Positions 17,444 through 26,818 of a stretch of 26,946 nt of DNA are shown here, piece by piece. The notes under the pieces are model-generated. The model saw only the letters and a program-made list of their open reading frames with translations, was not told the DNA's origin and searched no databases. Each line of letters begins with the position of its first letter. Position 1 is the stretch's first letter. The translations under genes were made by a program, and so were the position numbers. The stretch covers positions 1-26,946 of the forward strand of contig BAXO01000075.1 of NCBI GenBank assembly GCA_001310555.1. Direction: 5' to 3'. Origin of the DNA: Bacillus sp. JCM 19058 (GTDB taxonomy: Bacteria; Bacillota; Bacilli; Bacillales_H; Bacillaceae_D).

Positions 17444-18413
17444 ATGAAAAAATTATTTCATCTTTGTGTAGAAGGTGATGTAAATAAAACGTATAAACAC
17501 CTAAAAGCTCTCGACCCTAAAACAGATGGGCAAAAGCATATTGAAAATAAATATTATCAGCGTTTTTTCAAGGAGAATCCAGATTTTAAAATTTCTCATA
17601 GTGACCCGTGGATAGAAAATATAATGAATACGTATCGATCTTACTTTGTTGATGTCTTAACAAATAAAGTGGAGCGCTCCCTTGCAGATGCATACTTATT
17701 AAAAGATTTGAAAAGGCTTCTAACGATAGATGATCGAGTATCTGAGATGGATACGGTAGAGGAGAAAATAAAAGCAATTTTAAAAGAAAAGGGCTATAGT
17801 TTTTTAGGTGGTAGGACTGAGCCGCATTATGGTCCTTTTATTTGGAAAACAACAAATAAAAAGACTTATTTCGTTGATCTGCCCGATTCAACAGAAAAAG
17901 TTCAAGTAAACTTATTGGATGACTTTCTCATGTTAAGCTGGCTCCATTTTGCAACATTCGGTGAAGTTTATGCAGGCGGTTGGGCAGAAAAAGATGCTCT
18001 GTATTGATATTACCTAATTATCGAGACAAGTTAGATACAGACTCTTTTTTAGTATCCTTCTTAAACACGAAGCTCAACACTACAGTGATTATAAACAATT
18101 TCCAAAGTTGAAAGGTGCTGACTTAGAGTATCGAGCAAAACTTGTTGAAATCATCTATCACTCAAATCATACATTCTTTGAAGCTCTGTTGGTTCAAGCA
18201 GTGAATAATTCCAATCCACACAATTATTCAGCTTATATCATTACTAAAAAAAATTCTCAGAACACTTTTTTTAACACTCAATCAGAAAAACTGCCATTAA
18301 GATGGAAAAATGTAAACTATGAAGAAATACGCCAGTTTGCCGAACGTCTGTTTAATGAGCACACTATGATGCTTAATTCAGGTAATAAAAATACGATAGA
18401 GGGTGTTATTTAA
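17444..18413 (+). CDS. Putative zinc metallopeptidase-like protein with HEAQH motif (two frameshifts)
   Basis: A ~323-aa protein. The N-terminal half is helical (LFHLCVEGDVNKTYKHLKAL, YYQRFFKENPDFK). A central segment reads YSFLGGRTEPHYGPFIWKTT, and LSWLHFATFGEVYAGGWAEK leads to the motif. Two one-base losses split it: G near 18001 (GCTCTGGTA expected) and A near 18064 (TTAAAACAC expected). Repair gives LILPNYRDKLDTDSFLVSFL then KHEAQHYSDY, a full HExxH zinc-binding motif. The following LEYRAKLVE offers a Glu as possible third ligand, as in gluzincin-type enzymes. ATG 17444 has AAGGAGG upstream. No signal peptide is visible, so it should act in the cytoplasm. I do not recognise a named family; the zincin reading is inference from the motif. 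Confidence 0.6.
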
Positions 18414-18435
18414 CTGACTTTCATACATATTTAAA

Positions 18436-18465
18436 AGGGTGCTTTTAGTTAGACAGAAGCACCCT
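18436..18465 (-). terminator. Terminator of the small minus-strand gene
   Basis: AGGGTGCTT (18436-18444) pairs with AAGCACCCT (18457-18465). On the minus strand it is followed by TTTAAAT. It lies just after the proposed stop of the 18470-18738 gene and may also slow transcripts from the HEAQH gene. Confidence 0.6.
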
Positions 18466-18469
18466 AAGA

Positions 18470-18738
18470 TTAAACGGCTTGCTTAATTTGTTCAAAGTGA
18501 TGAAAACATATTCTCATGTCCCTTAAAATAATCAATTAAAAGCAACCTTGTTTTTTTCAAATACCAACTCTCCTTCCCACTCGGTTTCTCATCAATTGCT
18601 CGTAGGAAATCACTTCTTAACCATTTAAACTCATCAACAATAACTTTCCTTAAACTGTTCATGTTTTCCGAGGATTGAACCGGAAATTTTGTCAAAAACC
18701 AATAAAACATTTTTTTTGATTTCCGTGATAACTTCCAT
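18470..18738 (-). CDS. Small hypothetical protein, probably frameshifted
   Basis: An open stretch (18492-18710) encodes a basic helical protein with MNSLRKVIVDEFKWLRSDFL, then RAIDEKPSGKESWYLKKTRL and LLIDYFKGHENM. Removing one T near 18500 gives a better end, FHHFEQIKQAV and a stop at 18470, immediately before a terminator. Removing one A from an A8 run near 18710 extends the start to MEVITEIKK at 18738. Neither start has a good ribosome-binding site. I do not recognise the family. The terminator and the coding-like extension support a real gene, but the ends are uncertain. Confidence 0.45.
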
Positions 18739-18794
18739 TGTTCTAAAGAAACTTTCTATACATATTTTGGTTTATTTAGATAGGAGCATGCTAA

Positions 18795-19229
18795 TTGAAG
18801 AAATTTATCAAAACAACCGCATACATAACCAGAAAAAAAATGAGGTGCATGAATTACTAACCATGTTAGAAGATGGAATCATATGGCCTTCAGGTTCCAG
18901 GAGGTACTTTGGATTCAGGTGAATCTATTAAAGAATGTTTAATGAGAGAAATAAAGGAGGAAGCAGGATTAGAAAACTTAGTGATAGAAGATTATTTAGG
19001 TTTTTGTGAATATTATTTAGAAAAAAAAGATGCTTGGATTACACGACATTATTTTCACCTTACTCTAAAAGGTGATTGTCCAGATTACTTTACAAAGATA
19101 GTCGAAAGTGGAGATGAAGATAACGGGTGGATTTACCACTATAAGTGGGAGAAATTAGATGGAGACTCTTTAACCCTAGGAGGACATTTAGGATATGCAC
19201 TAGGTAAATTAAGAACTATTAAAAAATGA
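18795..19229 (+). CDS. Nudix hydrolase (two frameshifts)
   Basis: A ~144-aa pyrophosphohydrolase-type protein. The complete Nudix box GTLDSGESIKECLMREIKEE-AGL matches GX5EX7REUXEEXGU and binds Mg2+. Downstream are the usual strands (GFCEYYLEKKDAWITRHYFH) and the C-terminal GYALGKLRT. I chose TTG 18795 because TAGGAG lies 8 nt upstream and the frame gives KKFIKTTAYITRKKNEVHEL, a natural Nudix first strand. The two breaks are one A lost in the A run at 18833-18840 and one extra A near 18877 (restores DGSYGLQVPGG). The substrate is unknown. A strong terminator follows. Confidence 0.78.
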
Positions 19230-19319
19230 GACTTATAGTGTTTATAGGGTTCCCGGATTGCAGCTTCTTTTAAGCGAAGGGCTCTCTCTAGAAACCATGT
19301 TTTTGACCAGTTCTTCTTT

Positions 19320-19352
19320 AATAAAGCGACCTCGGCAGGTCGCTTTATTTTG
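19320..19352 (+). terminator. Terminator after the Nudix gene
   Basis: The perfect 13-bp stem AATAAAGCGACCT (19320-19332) / AGGTCGCTTTATT (19337-19349) with loop CGGC is followed by TTG. It lies between the convergent Nudix and GNAT genes. Confidence 0.75.
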
Positions 19353-19811
19353 TCAGTCAACTAAAGTTTTTTTTGAATAGTATAGATCCGTTGCCGTTTC
19401 CTTTTCTAAGCAGAAACCGTTTTTTTTCATAAAGTGCTACCGCTGCTGATTGCTGTCTAGTGGTATCGAGTATAATTTTGTTGAACCCTTTTATTTTAGC
19501 ATCGTTAGCGGCTGTATCTAATAGTCGCTGTCCTATCCCCTTCCCCCTGTAGCTTGGGAGATATACATGCGTTTTAGCATGGCTATCTCATCGTTTTCGA
19601 CTTTAAGTGCCACGCAGCCGATAACTCTTTGCCCTTTAACTGCTACCCAAAATCCCCCGTTCGATTTTAGATACACGCAAGCAATCTGATCTAAGTCATA
19701 ATCCAATTCATAGTCGTAGGCAAATCCGAATTCCTCATGGACGCTAATGACTAGCTGCTTCACTTGTTTAGCGTGCTTTTCTTCATAGCCAAATATCCGT
19801 ATATCCGGCAT
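19353..19811 (-). CDS. GNAT family N-acetyltransferase (two frameshifts)
   Basis: An acetyl-CoA-dependent acetyltransferase of ~153 aa. It begins MPDIRIFGYEEKHAKQVKQL. The central strands are FWVAVKGQRVIGCVALKVEN and EIAMLKRMYIS. After restoring one C near 19550, the acetyl-CoA loop reads PSYRGKGIGQRLLDTA, matching R/QxxGxG/A. After removing one A from an A8 run near 19430, the end reads LYEKNGFCLEKETATDLYYS, then KKTLVD and the stop at 19353. ATG 19811 has AAAGGAG 8 nt upstream. It lies 29 bp downstream of exoA and may be cotranscribed with it. The substrate is unknown. Confidence 0.8.
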
Positions 19812-19840
19812 ATAATCACTCCTTTCCCCTGAAGAACTGA

Positions 19841-20617
19841 CTAATTTGAGCCTTCTTTTTCTTCTATAGTAAGCACGAGCTGTATCGGACAATGATCGCT
19901 ACCCAACGTTTCGCAGTGAACCTCTGCCTCTTGGATCAAAGGAGACAATCGTTCCGAGACGAGAAAATAGTCAATCCGCCAGCCAATATTGCGCTCTCTC
20001 ACCTTGTTCATGTACGACCACCAGCTGTAGACATGCTCCTTATCCGGGTAAAGATACCGAAACGTATCGACAAAACCGCTCGAAAGCAGAAGCGTCATTT
20101 TTTCCCTTTCTTCAAGTGTAAAGCCTGAGTTTTTTCGGTTAGACTTCGGGTTACGAAGATCGATTTCCTGATGAGCGACGTTCAAATCGCCACAGACGAC
20201 AACCGGTTTTCTCTGATCCAACTGAAGGAGATAAGCACGAAAGTCTTCTTCCCACTTCAATCGATACGATAATCTGGCAAGGTCGCGCTGCGCATTCGGC
20301 GTATAGACCGTTACGAGGTAAAATGACTCGTATTCGAGTGTAATGACCCGTCCTTCTGTTTCTTCAACCTCATCGCCGATTCCGTAGCTTACGGATTTCG
20401 GTTGATGCTTTGTAAAAACCGCTGTCCCTGAATAGCCTTTTCGTTCAGCATAATTCCAATATTGATAATAGCCCTCTAAATCAAGGTTAATTTGACCTTC
20501 CTGCAGCTTTGTTTCCTGAATACAGAAAAAGTCAGCATCGACTTTATTAAAGTAGGACAGGAAGCCCTTTTTGACACACGCTCTAATTCCATTGACATTC
20601 CATGACACAAATTTCAT
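19841..20617 (-). CDS. exoA: Exodeoxyribonuclease III / AP endonuclease ExoA
   Basis: An intact 258-aa enzyme of the ExoIII branch of the EEP superfamily. It cleaves at abasic sites and trims 3' ends in base-excision repair. Motifs: MKFVSWNVNGIRACV (metal-binding Asn), CIQETKLQ (catalytic Glu), VTVYTPNAQRDLARL (Tyr), VVCGDLNVAHQEIDL (Asp and Asn), YSWWSYM, WRIDYFL and the terminal GSDHCPIQL (catalytic His). The length agrees with B. subtilis ExoA (~252 aa). The frame is uninterrupted, showing that the indel problem does not touch every gene. Confidence 0.95.
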   Translation of the reverse strand: MKFVSWNVNGIRACVKKGFLSYFNKVDADFFCIQETKLQEGQINLDLEGYYQYWNYAERKGYSGTAVFTKHQPKSVSYGIGDEVEETEGRVITLEYESFYLVTVYTPNAQRDLARLSYRLKWEEDFRAYLLQLDQRKPVVVCGDLNVAHQEIDLRNPKSNRKNSGFTLEEREKMTLLLSSGFVDTFRYLYPDKEHVYSWWSYMNKVRERNIGWRIDYFLVSERLSPLIQEAEVHCETLGSDHCPIQLVLTIEEKEGSN

Positions 20618-20760
20618 TATTCTCCCCTATCTATTTCTTCGTAGTATAGTACTGATTCTCCCGACTGCCCGTAGCTAGCTTTGATTCAAGTCGTTTTAAG
20701 TATCAAAATCCGTCCGCTCCCATTACGTATAGAAGCGTATTAATACGGGTCAACTATTCA

Positions 20761-21506
20761 TTAGACCAATGAAGTTCCTGTAAAAAAATGGAGGATATCG
20801 TTATGTAATTCCTCTTTCTCAGGTCCGCGGGTAATTAGGTGTGACGAATGCTCGTACCATTTAATATATTTTTTATTAGACGAAATTGTTCTATATATAA
20901 TGTCAGGACTTTGTAGGTTTGCATGATGATCTTGCCTTGCTTGAATAATAAATGTCGGGCACGTAATTGCATCAAGCCCATTATACACATCTGCAATGAC
21001 ATTCTGGACATCGATTAAACAGGAGTTTGAAGCTTTGCGTATATAGGTTAATTCGTTCTCGATTTGCTGCTCCGATTTCATTTCGACCTTTTTGTAATTG
21101 ACTGTATATGTTGTAATATGGTCTCGAAGTGTAGCTAAGCTTTTCTTCTTAATAGGAGCACACATGGATACGATTCCTTTGACGGATGCAGTATAGCCAA
21201 GCTTTAATGCATAAAGCGCCCCTAGGGAGAGGCCGACAGTAGCGATATCTTCAATATGAAGCCTTTTTAAGTAATTGTAGCCATTAACAATGTCCTTGCC
21301 ACCAGTTTTTTTGCTCTTGATTTTATTAATTCTTCTGGAGATGCTCCGTGTCCGTCATATAAAGGTGCATAGCAAGTGTAGCCGTGTTCATTCAAAAATG
21401 TCCCAAGAGATTTCACGTCTTTTGTATTTCCTGTAAAGCCGTGTAATAAAAGGACGCCTCTTTTTCCATTTTGATACAGGAAAGGTTTATCTGGGACTAG
21501 TCGCAT
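20761..21506 (-). CDS. Alpha/beta hydrolase, carboxylesterase-type (two frameshifts)
   Basis: A ~247-aa esterase similar to Bacillus carboxylesterase/monoacylglycerol lipase proteins. N-terminal [19 protein letters not shown] provides the oxyanion HGF(T)G motif. The nucleophile elbow [14 protein letters not shown] lies between the two open segments. Asp is in [10 protein letters not shown] and His in [10 protein letters not shown]. Two extra bases near 21289-21303 (one A in a 7-run, one G) break the frame after ELIKSRAK; repair reads [21 protein letters not shown] 21506 has a GGAAGGTGGAAG upstream. It probably hydrolyses short acyl esters in the cytoplasm. It stands alone. Confidence 0.83.
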
Positions 21507-21845
21507 CTACTTCCACCTTCCAAAATGAAATACGATACAATCATTTTACTTTTAATTATTTTGAATGTCTATTTCATTGGGTGGAAATCATTTGTATAGG
21601 TAGACGTTCAGCACCGCTATTTTTGTCACTTGGTGCTACCTTTCTTTGCTAAGGTGCGCCCTACCCCTTCGATACTATTATCTCTTATTAGCGAATTCAA
21701 ACTGGTATCTCTGGCTCATTCGCCGATTCTAGTCTCGCTCTAATTTCCGAGTCCTATCCTTTTCAATTGTTCCATTAGCTAATTCTTGACAAACAATGTC
21801 ATATTTAATTAAATAGTTTTAGAAAAGCAGGAAAAGGAGATTTGT
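21507..21845. other. Intergenic region between divergent genes
   Basis: I see no gene here. The right end carries the promoter and possible operator of the WYL regulator and its AAAGGAGA ribosome-binding site. The middle (about 21600-21770) is featureless apart from a GGTGCTACC-TTTCTTTGCTAAGGTGCGCC stretch that is not a clean hairpin. Confidence 0.4.
21786..21814 (+). promoter_or_regulatory. Promoter and dyad upstream of the WYL regulator
   Basis: TTGACA (21786-21791) and TTAAAT (21809-21814) are separated by 17 bp. The -35 is part of a dyad TGACA-AACAA-TGTCA (21787-21801), a possible autoregulatory site. Confidence 0.5.
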
Positions 21846-22848
21846 ATGAGAGCTGATCGATTGGTGTCTATTCTTTTATTATTGCAATCACACGGGCAGT
21901 TGACCGCAAAGGAATTAGCAAAAAAAGCTCGAGGTCTCTGAGCGGACCATTTATCGGGATATGGATGCACTAAGCGGAACTGGAATTCCGGTTTTCGCCG
22001 AGCGAGGTAAGAACGGCGGCTGGTTTTTATTGGAAAATTATCGAGTGAGCCTTACAGGCTTAAAAGAAGCGGAAATTCGCGCCTTGTTTGTTTCTCCTTC
22101 TTCACAGCTGCTCGATGATCTCGGCTTAACTCGCACATCTGAAGAAGCCAGAAATAAATTGATCGCCTCGCTTCCCGCAGTATATCGTCAAAATGCCAAA
22201 GATGTCTGGAATCGGATTCATGTCGATACGAGTACTTGGAGAAAACAGCAAGAAAAACTCGTCACATTCGACGTTCTGAAAAAAGCGATCTGGCAAGATA
22301 ATAAATTATCAATCGCATATGAGCGAGCAGATGGAAGCACGTCAACCGGTATTGTAGGACCGCTTGGATTAGTCGCTAAAGGAAGCCGTTGGTACTTTGT
22401 TGCTGCCAAAGACGATGGAGACATCCGAAATTACAGAGCTTCACGCATTCGAACTGCAGTACCAACAGATGAACCATTTGAAAGGCCACGGGACTTTAAC
22501 CTTGCGCAATACTGGCAGTCATCAACACGAGCCTTTATCGAGAATTTACCGAACTACGAAGTATCGGTGGAGGTTGCGCCGTCTGTCTTACCGAAGCTAA
22601 CATTCACTAATCGGTTTGTTCGAATTGTTGAAACGGAAAGTAGAAATTCCGCTGGCTGGACTCCTGTCCATCTTTCTTTTAATACAGAGGATGAGGCTAG
22701 TGCTTATCTTCTTAGTTTTGCCGATCAAATGAAGGTCGTTCAGCCTGAACAATTGCAAGCTAGAATCGTTGAAATGGCGAAAGCAGTCATTGAATTTTAT
22801 AGAATGGTTGATATCTTCTCTATAGAATTCAGAAAAGAGCCTGGTTGA
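21846..22848 (+). CDS. HTH-WYL transcriptional regulator (one frameshift)
   Basis: A YafY-type regulator of ~333 aa. The HTH_11 domain is MRADRLVSILLLLQSHGQLT, then AKELAKKLEVSERTIYRDMD. The WYL domain follows, with LSIAYERADGSTS, GPLGLVAKGSRWYFVAAKDD (the W-Y residues) and RNYRASRIRTAV, then the C-terminal WCX-type strands. A 7-base A run at 21920-21926 should be 6; otherwise the frame stops at 21949-21951 and only the part from 21961 stays open. The start is ATG 21846 with AAAGGAGA. The target is unknown. It is convergent with rhaBA, so a link to rhamnose use is possible but not shown. Confidence 0.87.
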
Positions 22849-22863
22849 CATTACACCAGGCTC
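22831..22863 (-). terminator. Terminator of the rhaBA operon
   Basis: GAGCCTGGT (22837-22845) pairs with ACCAGGCTC (22855-22863). On the minus strand it is followed by TTTTCT. It overlaps the 3' end of the convergent WYL gene. Confidence 0.75.
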
Positions 22864-22877
22864 AAGTGTCATCGCGT

Positions 22878-24136
22878 CTATTCATTTCGTGTCGATAAGA
22901 CCGCTTCTTCATACTTCTTAACTTCAGCTAACCAGTTTTCCTGAACAGGCACGCCTTTTATATCGCAATAATGATCCCAGATGGCCCCAAATGGATAGGT
23001 TTTAAATTCTTCAATCAAAGCGAGCCTTTCGGTGAAATTACCTTCCTCCTGCAAACTCCTCAAGTAATCGTTTGGTGTTAGCAGCGCGTACAGCAATGCT
23101 TTAATCATATTCCGGGTCCCAATTGTCCAAGCGGCGACTCGATTAATGCTCGCGTCAAAGAAATCGAGTCCGATCATGACACGGTCAAGCGCATTGTTCC
23201 GCACAATCTCAAGGGCAATTTCGCGGAGCTCGTCATCAAAGGTTACAACGTGATCACTATCCCAGCGAACAGGTCTGGACACATGCAATGCTAGCTTGTC
23301 GCTGTAAAGAAGCATCGCTGATATTTTATTCGAAACCATTTCGGTCGGGTGATAATGTCCTGTATCCATTAAGCAAAGCTTATTGTTTTTCAAGGCGTAA
23401 CCAAGATAAAATTCATGAGAGCCAACAACATACGATTCTGAGCCAATCCCGAATAGCTTACTTTCAACAGCATCAATGTTATGCCTTTCATCGACGGAAT
23501 CAGAAAAGATTTCATCGAGCGAATCCTTTAGCCGTTGCCTTGGCGTCAGTCGATCACTTGGTACATCCTTGTATCCATCAGGAATCCAAATATTAGTCAA
23601 GCACGGAGTCCTAAGCTCTTTGCCAAAATAAGCACCGATTCGGCGGCTGGCCTTGCAATGATTAATCCAAAATTCACGGACTTGCGGATCGGGATGGGAA
23701 AGAGTCAAGCCATCTTCTGCCTTAGGGTGAGAAAATAGCGTCGGATTAAAATCGAGCCCTATGCCCAATGCTTTTGCCCAAGCTACCCAGTGTTCAAAGT
23801 CTTCGGCTCTAATTGATCCCGATCAACCGCTTCCCCATCGGTTTCGGCATAAATCGCATGCAAATTCACCTTGTGCCTGCCCGGAATGAACGATAAAGCT
23901 TTCTCTAGGTCGCTTCTAAGCTCTTTCGCATTCCGTGCTTTACCGGGATAGTTCCCCGTGACATCGATTCCGCCCGACAGCTCATTTTGATTCACTTCAA
24001 AGCCCTCGATATCATCGCCTTGCCAGCAATGAACAGAAATCGCGACCTTTTCCAATTGAGCGAACGCCTCGTCTAGATCGATACCCCATTTCTCGTATTG
24101 TGCCTTTGCCTCTATCAGTCGATTAATGCTGCTCAT
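22878..24136 (-). CDS. rhaA: L-rhamnose isomerase RhaA (one frameshift)
   Basis: It converts L-rhamnose to L-rhamnulose in the cytoplasm with Mn2+. Recognisable blocks are [85 protein letters not shown], the metal-site region [16 protein letters not shown] and [19 protein letters not shown]. One C is missing near 23790; repair reads [20 protein letters not shown]. The repaired length is ~420 aa, as expected. ATG 24136 has GAAGGAGGAG upstream and overlaps the rhaB end by 14 bp. It is the second gene of the rhaBA operon; the aldolase and mutarotase genes are not in the window. Confidence 0.93.
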
Positions 24137-25544
24137 TTCTGCTCCTCCTTCGGTACTCTGTGATTGGAAATGAATGCGCGATTATTTTTCGTGCTTCCTT
24201 AAGGTTAACAATATTGCGCTTACACATAAATTGAACGAGCAAATTACCTGCTGCGGTCGCTTCGATTGGCCCGGTAAAAACGGTTTTACCTGTCGCATCG
24301 GCGATTCGCTGATTTAACACGGTATTTTGCGAGCCTCCCCCAATAATGTGAATCGTTTCATAGCGGCTTCCGGTCATTTCTACAATTTCGCCGATTGCTT
24401 TTTGATAGCTGTCAACTAAACTGTCATATACACATTTGGCTATTTCGCCAGGTGTGACAGGAACCTGCTGCCCCGTTTCTTTGCAGTATTGTTGAATTTC
24501 TGAAATCATGTGAGCCGGGTTGAGAAATCGGTCATCATCAACATTGACAACCGATTGAATCGTTGCTTCTTCGCTCAGCCTGACAAAATCGGCGAAGGAA
24601 TATCGATCCTCATAGTTGCGCTTAACCTCTTGGATCATCCAGAGACCCATAATATTTTTTTTAAAAACCGATAGCGGAAATCAACACCGCCTTCGTTGGT
24701 GAAATTATAATCCAATGCTTTCCTATCATTAATGGGAGCCTCGCTTTCTACACCGATTAACGACCATGTACCTGAACTAATGTAAATCGTCTCATCAATG
24801 ACCGGGACACTGACGACAGCTGAAGCGGTGTCATGTGTACCTGGCAATACAACGTCCATCGAAAATCCAAATTCTTCAACAAGCTCTTCCTTTAACGGAC
24901 CGACTGTTGTTTGCGGAGCTTGAATTGTAAGAAACATTTCCCGGTTGAAGCCAAGCATGTCAATCAGAGAGCCATCCCATGTCTTTGCAGAAGCATTCAC
25001 TAGTTGAGTAGTCGTTGCATTGGTATATTCATTTACCTTTTTTCCCGTCAGCAAAAAAATTGAGGTAATCGGGAATCATTAAAAATGTCTTCGCTTTGGC
25101 GAGAGTGTCAGGACTGTTTTGTTTTAAGGCAATTAGCTGATAAATTGTGTTGAATTTTTGAAACTGAATACCGGTTTTAGCATAGAGCTCTGTCCGGTCA
25201 ATCATCGTTAATACCTTCTCCATCATTCCATTTGTTCGTGGATCGCGATAGGCGACTGCATCCGTCAACAGCTCATCCTTTTCATCGAGCAAAACAAAGT
25301 CGACGGCCCATGTATCAATTCCGATAGTTGCCGGCTTAATTCCCCGGCTCACACATTTGCGAATACCTTCCTTAATTTCGGCAAAAAGCTTCGATAAATC
25401 CCAGTAAAGATGATTGTCATGTTCTAGCATTCGGTTGTCGAAGCGATGGATTTCTTCAAGCAGCAATTGTCCTTGGTTAAGCTCCCCCAGCATTAAACGC
25501 CCATTTGATGCCCCAATATCCACGGCGAGAGCATATTCGCTCAT
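24123..25544 (-). CDS. rhaB: Rhamnulokinase RhaB (two frameshifts)
   Basis: An FGGY-family kinase that phosphorylates L-rhamnulose to rhamnulose-1-phosphate. N-terminal phosphate loop [16 protein letters not shown], substrate region [15 protein letters not shown] and [11 protein letters not shown], catalytic Asp in [28 protein letters not shown], and the adenosine-binding [10 protein letters not shown] with [21 protein letters not shown] 7-base run at 25053-25059 should be 6 ([15 protein letters not shown]). An 8-base run at 24655-24662 should probably be 6 ([14 protein letters not shown]). The repaired length of ~473 aa is normal. GGGGGGAG precedes two adjacent ATGs; I take the second (25544), which has better spacing. 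It is cotranscribed with rhaA. Confidence 0.92.
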
Positions 25545-25601
25545 CATCTCCCCCCCTTTTGTCCACGGTAAATGAACCTGCATTTAGCCTTGTTCTTTAT
25601 A

Positions 25602-25616
25602 TTAAAGCGGTTACAT
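25602..25616. promoter_or_regulatory. cre-like site upstream of rhaB
   Basis: TTAAAGCGGTTACAT matches the CcpA cre pattern TGWAAGCGNTTNCA except for T in place of the second-position G. It lies about 58 bp upstream of the rhaB start, where catabolite repression of rhamnose use would act. No clear -35/-10 pair is visible nearby. Confidence 0.4.
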
Positions 25617-25641
25617 CATTTTGGATATAACGTCATTTATA

Positions 25642-25905
25642 TCATTTATTGTCTTCATTTGCTCCCTTTCTCTTTTGTTCATTCAACTCCTCTTTCAATA
25701 CAGCATCCATCGTATCAAGGCGGCGCTTCCACAATTGTCGCATCATTTCGGTCCAGTCGCTCAATTTATTTATAATTTCGGAGTTTAACCGATAAATTCG
25801 CTTCTGCGCATGCTTCTCCACGTAGATCATGTTCGATTCCCGCAATATGTTAAGAGGCTGCTCCTGAGCATTTTCACTTCTCGGACAACGAAATGATGCA
25901 TATTC
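25642..25905 (-). pseudogene. ArsR-family regulator remnant (N-terminus lost, recognition helix deleted)
   Basis: The frame reads YASFRCPRSENAQEQPLNIL then RESNMIYVEKHAQKRIYRLN and SEIINKLSDWTEMMRQLWKR, ending EQKRKGANEDNK. The NILRES.MI..EK..QKRIYRLN wing and the DW......LW..RLD.....L tail are typical of SdpR-like ArsR proteins that precede an AHSA1/SRPBCC gene. Between CPRSE.AQE and LNILRES the recognition helix (family pattern about ten residues ending HHL) is missing, and the first ~40 residues are absent. No SRPBCC partner is recognisable downstream. A TTG at 25845 could start a short product, but without the HTH it could not bind DNA. Confidence 0.55.
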
Positions 25906-25969
25906 TTTTTTATATTTTTTTCTATAGTCAGTAGTTTTAGGTATTTCAAGGTCCTTTAGTTTAACTCAC

Positions 25970-26818
25970 TTATAATCCGTTAATAAAACAATTAACAATT
26001 TCTTCTTCTAACTGAGTTAATTTACGACTTAGTTGAGTAGATAGTTCATTAACCAAATTCATGCGGTTTCTTTGATGCTTTTCCGTTAAATCGCAAATTA
26101 ACTTCAATAGACTTATATAACCTATAAAATCATCTTTAGATAATGGAGGTTCATGCGAAAGTACATAAATTTCGGCATCAAATAATTCAATATTTTCTAA
26201 GAGATGTCTAACATTATCAATCTTATATTGTAGTTGTTGTGTGTAAATACTTGGATACAAACAGTCCCCTAAGAAAAGGACTTTTTCGTCCTCTACAAAA
26301 ATGAGTGAAGAGTCATCAGAATGATCTCCACCTACGTGTTTGATTACACACCGAATACCACCTAAATCAATCTCAAGTTTTTCTTTAAAAGTTATATTAG
26401 GTAAAGCGATATTGATATTTCTGTCTACTCCAAATTCCTTTTTTATCATTTCTGAACAAAACTGAATTTCTAGGCCTTTTTCTACTCGTTCATCTAAAGC
26501 TTCGTCTGACCATTCATAATCAATGATTTTCTCAAGATGCAACTTTGTGTTTTCATGTGCTATGGTTAACAGATTCATTTGATTTGTTCCAAAGCTATGA
26601 TCCCAATGCCAATGTGTTAATACTACAGAATGATAATTAGTAATTTGACATTGATCTATTTCATTAAGAAATAACTTAGCATGTTGATCAGAATTTCCCG
26701 CATCTACAAGTAAAGTTTGGTGAGTCCCGCATATGGCCGACAGTATTGGTCGATCTGTTTCAGGAGCATGCGGTAAATAGTATATACGATTGGTTAGTTG
26801 CTTCAAATGTTTCCCCAT
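25970..26818 (-). CDS. MBL-fold metallo-hydrolase
   Basis: An intact 282-aa protein of the metallo-beta-lactamase superfamily. Metal ligands are visible: VVLTHWHWDHSFGTNQM (HxHxDH), VIKHVGGDHSDDSSLIFVED (third His region, GGDHSDDS), KVLFLGDCLYP (bridging Asp) and YVLSHEPPLS (last His). The N-terminus (IYYLPHAPETDRPILSAICG, then TLLVDAGNS) is the usual first beta-sandwich. ATG 26818 has AGGGGAG 8 nt upstream. The C-terminal ~50 residues form a helical extension (LICDLTEKHQRNRMNLVNEL). The substrate is unknown. Homologous branches include lactonases and thioester hydrolases. AT content is higher than in rhaBA. Confidence 0.85.
   Translation of the reverse strand: MGKHLKQLTNRIYYLPHAPETDRPILSAICGTHQTLLVDAGNSDQHAKLFLNEIDQCQITNYHSVVLTHWHWDHSFGTNQMNLLTIAHENTKLHLEKIIDYEWSDEALDERVEKGLEIQFCSEMIKKEFGVDRNINIALPNITFKEKLEIDLGGIRCVIKHVGGDHSDDSSLIFVEDEKVLFLGDCLYPSIYTQQLQYKIDNVRHLLENIELFDAEIYVLSHEPPLSKDDFIGYISLLKLICDLTEKHQRNRMNLVNELSTQLSRKLTQLEEEIVNCFINGL

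Noticed and set aside
25548..25641. SRPBCC/AHSA1 partner gene of the ArsR remnant
   Set aside because: All frames have early stops and no AHSA1 pattern is recognisable beyond a few residues.
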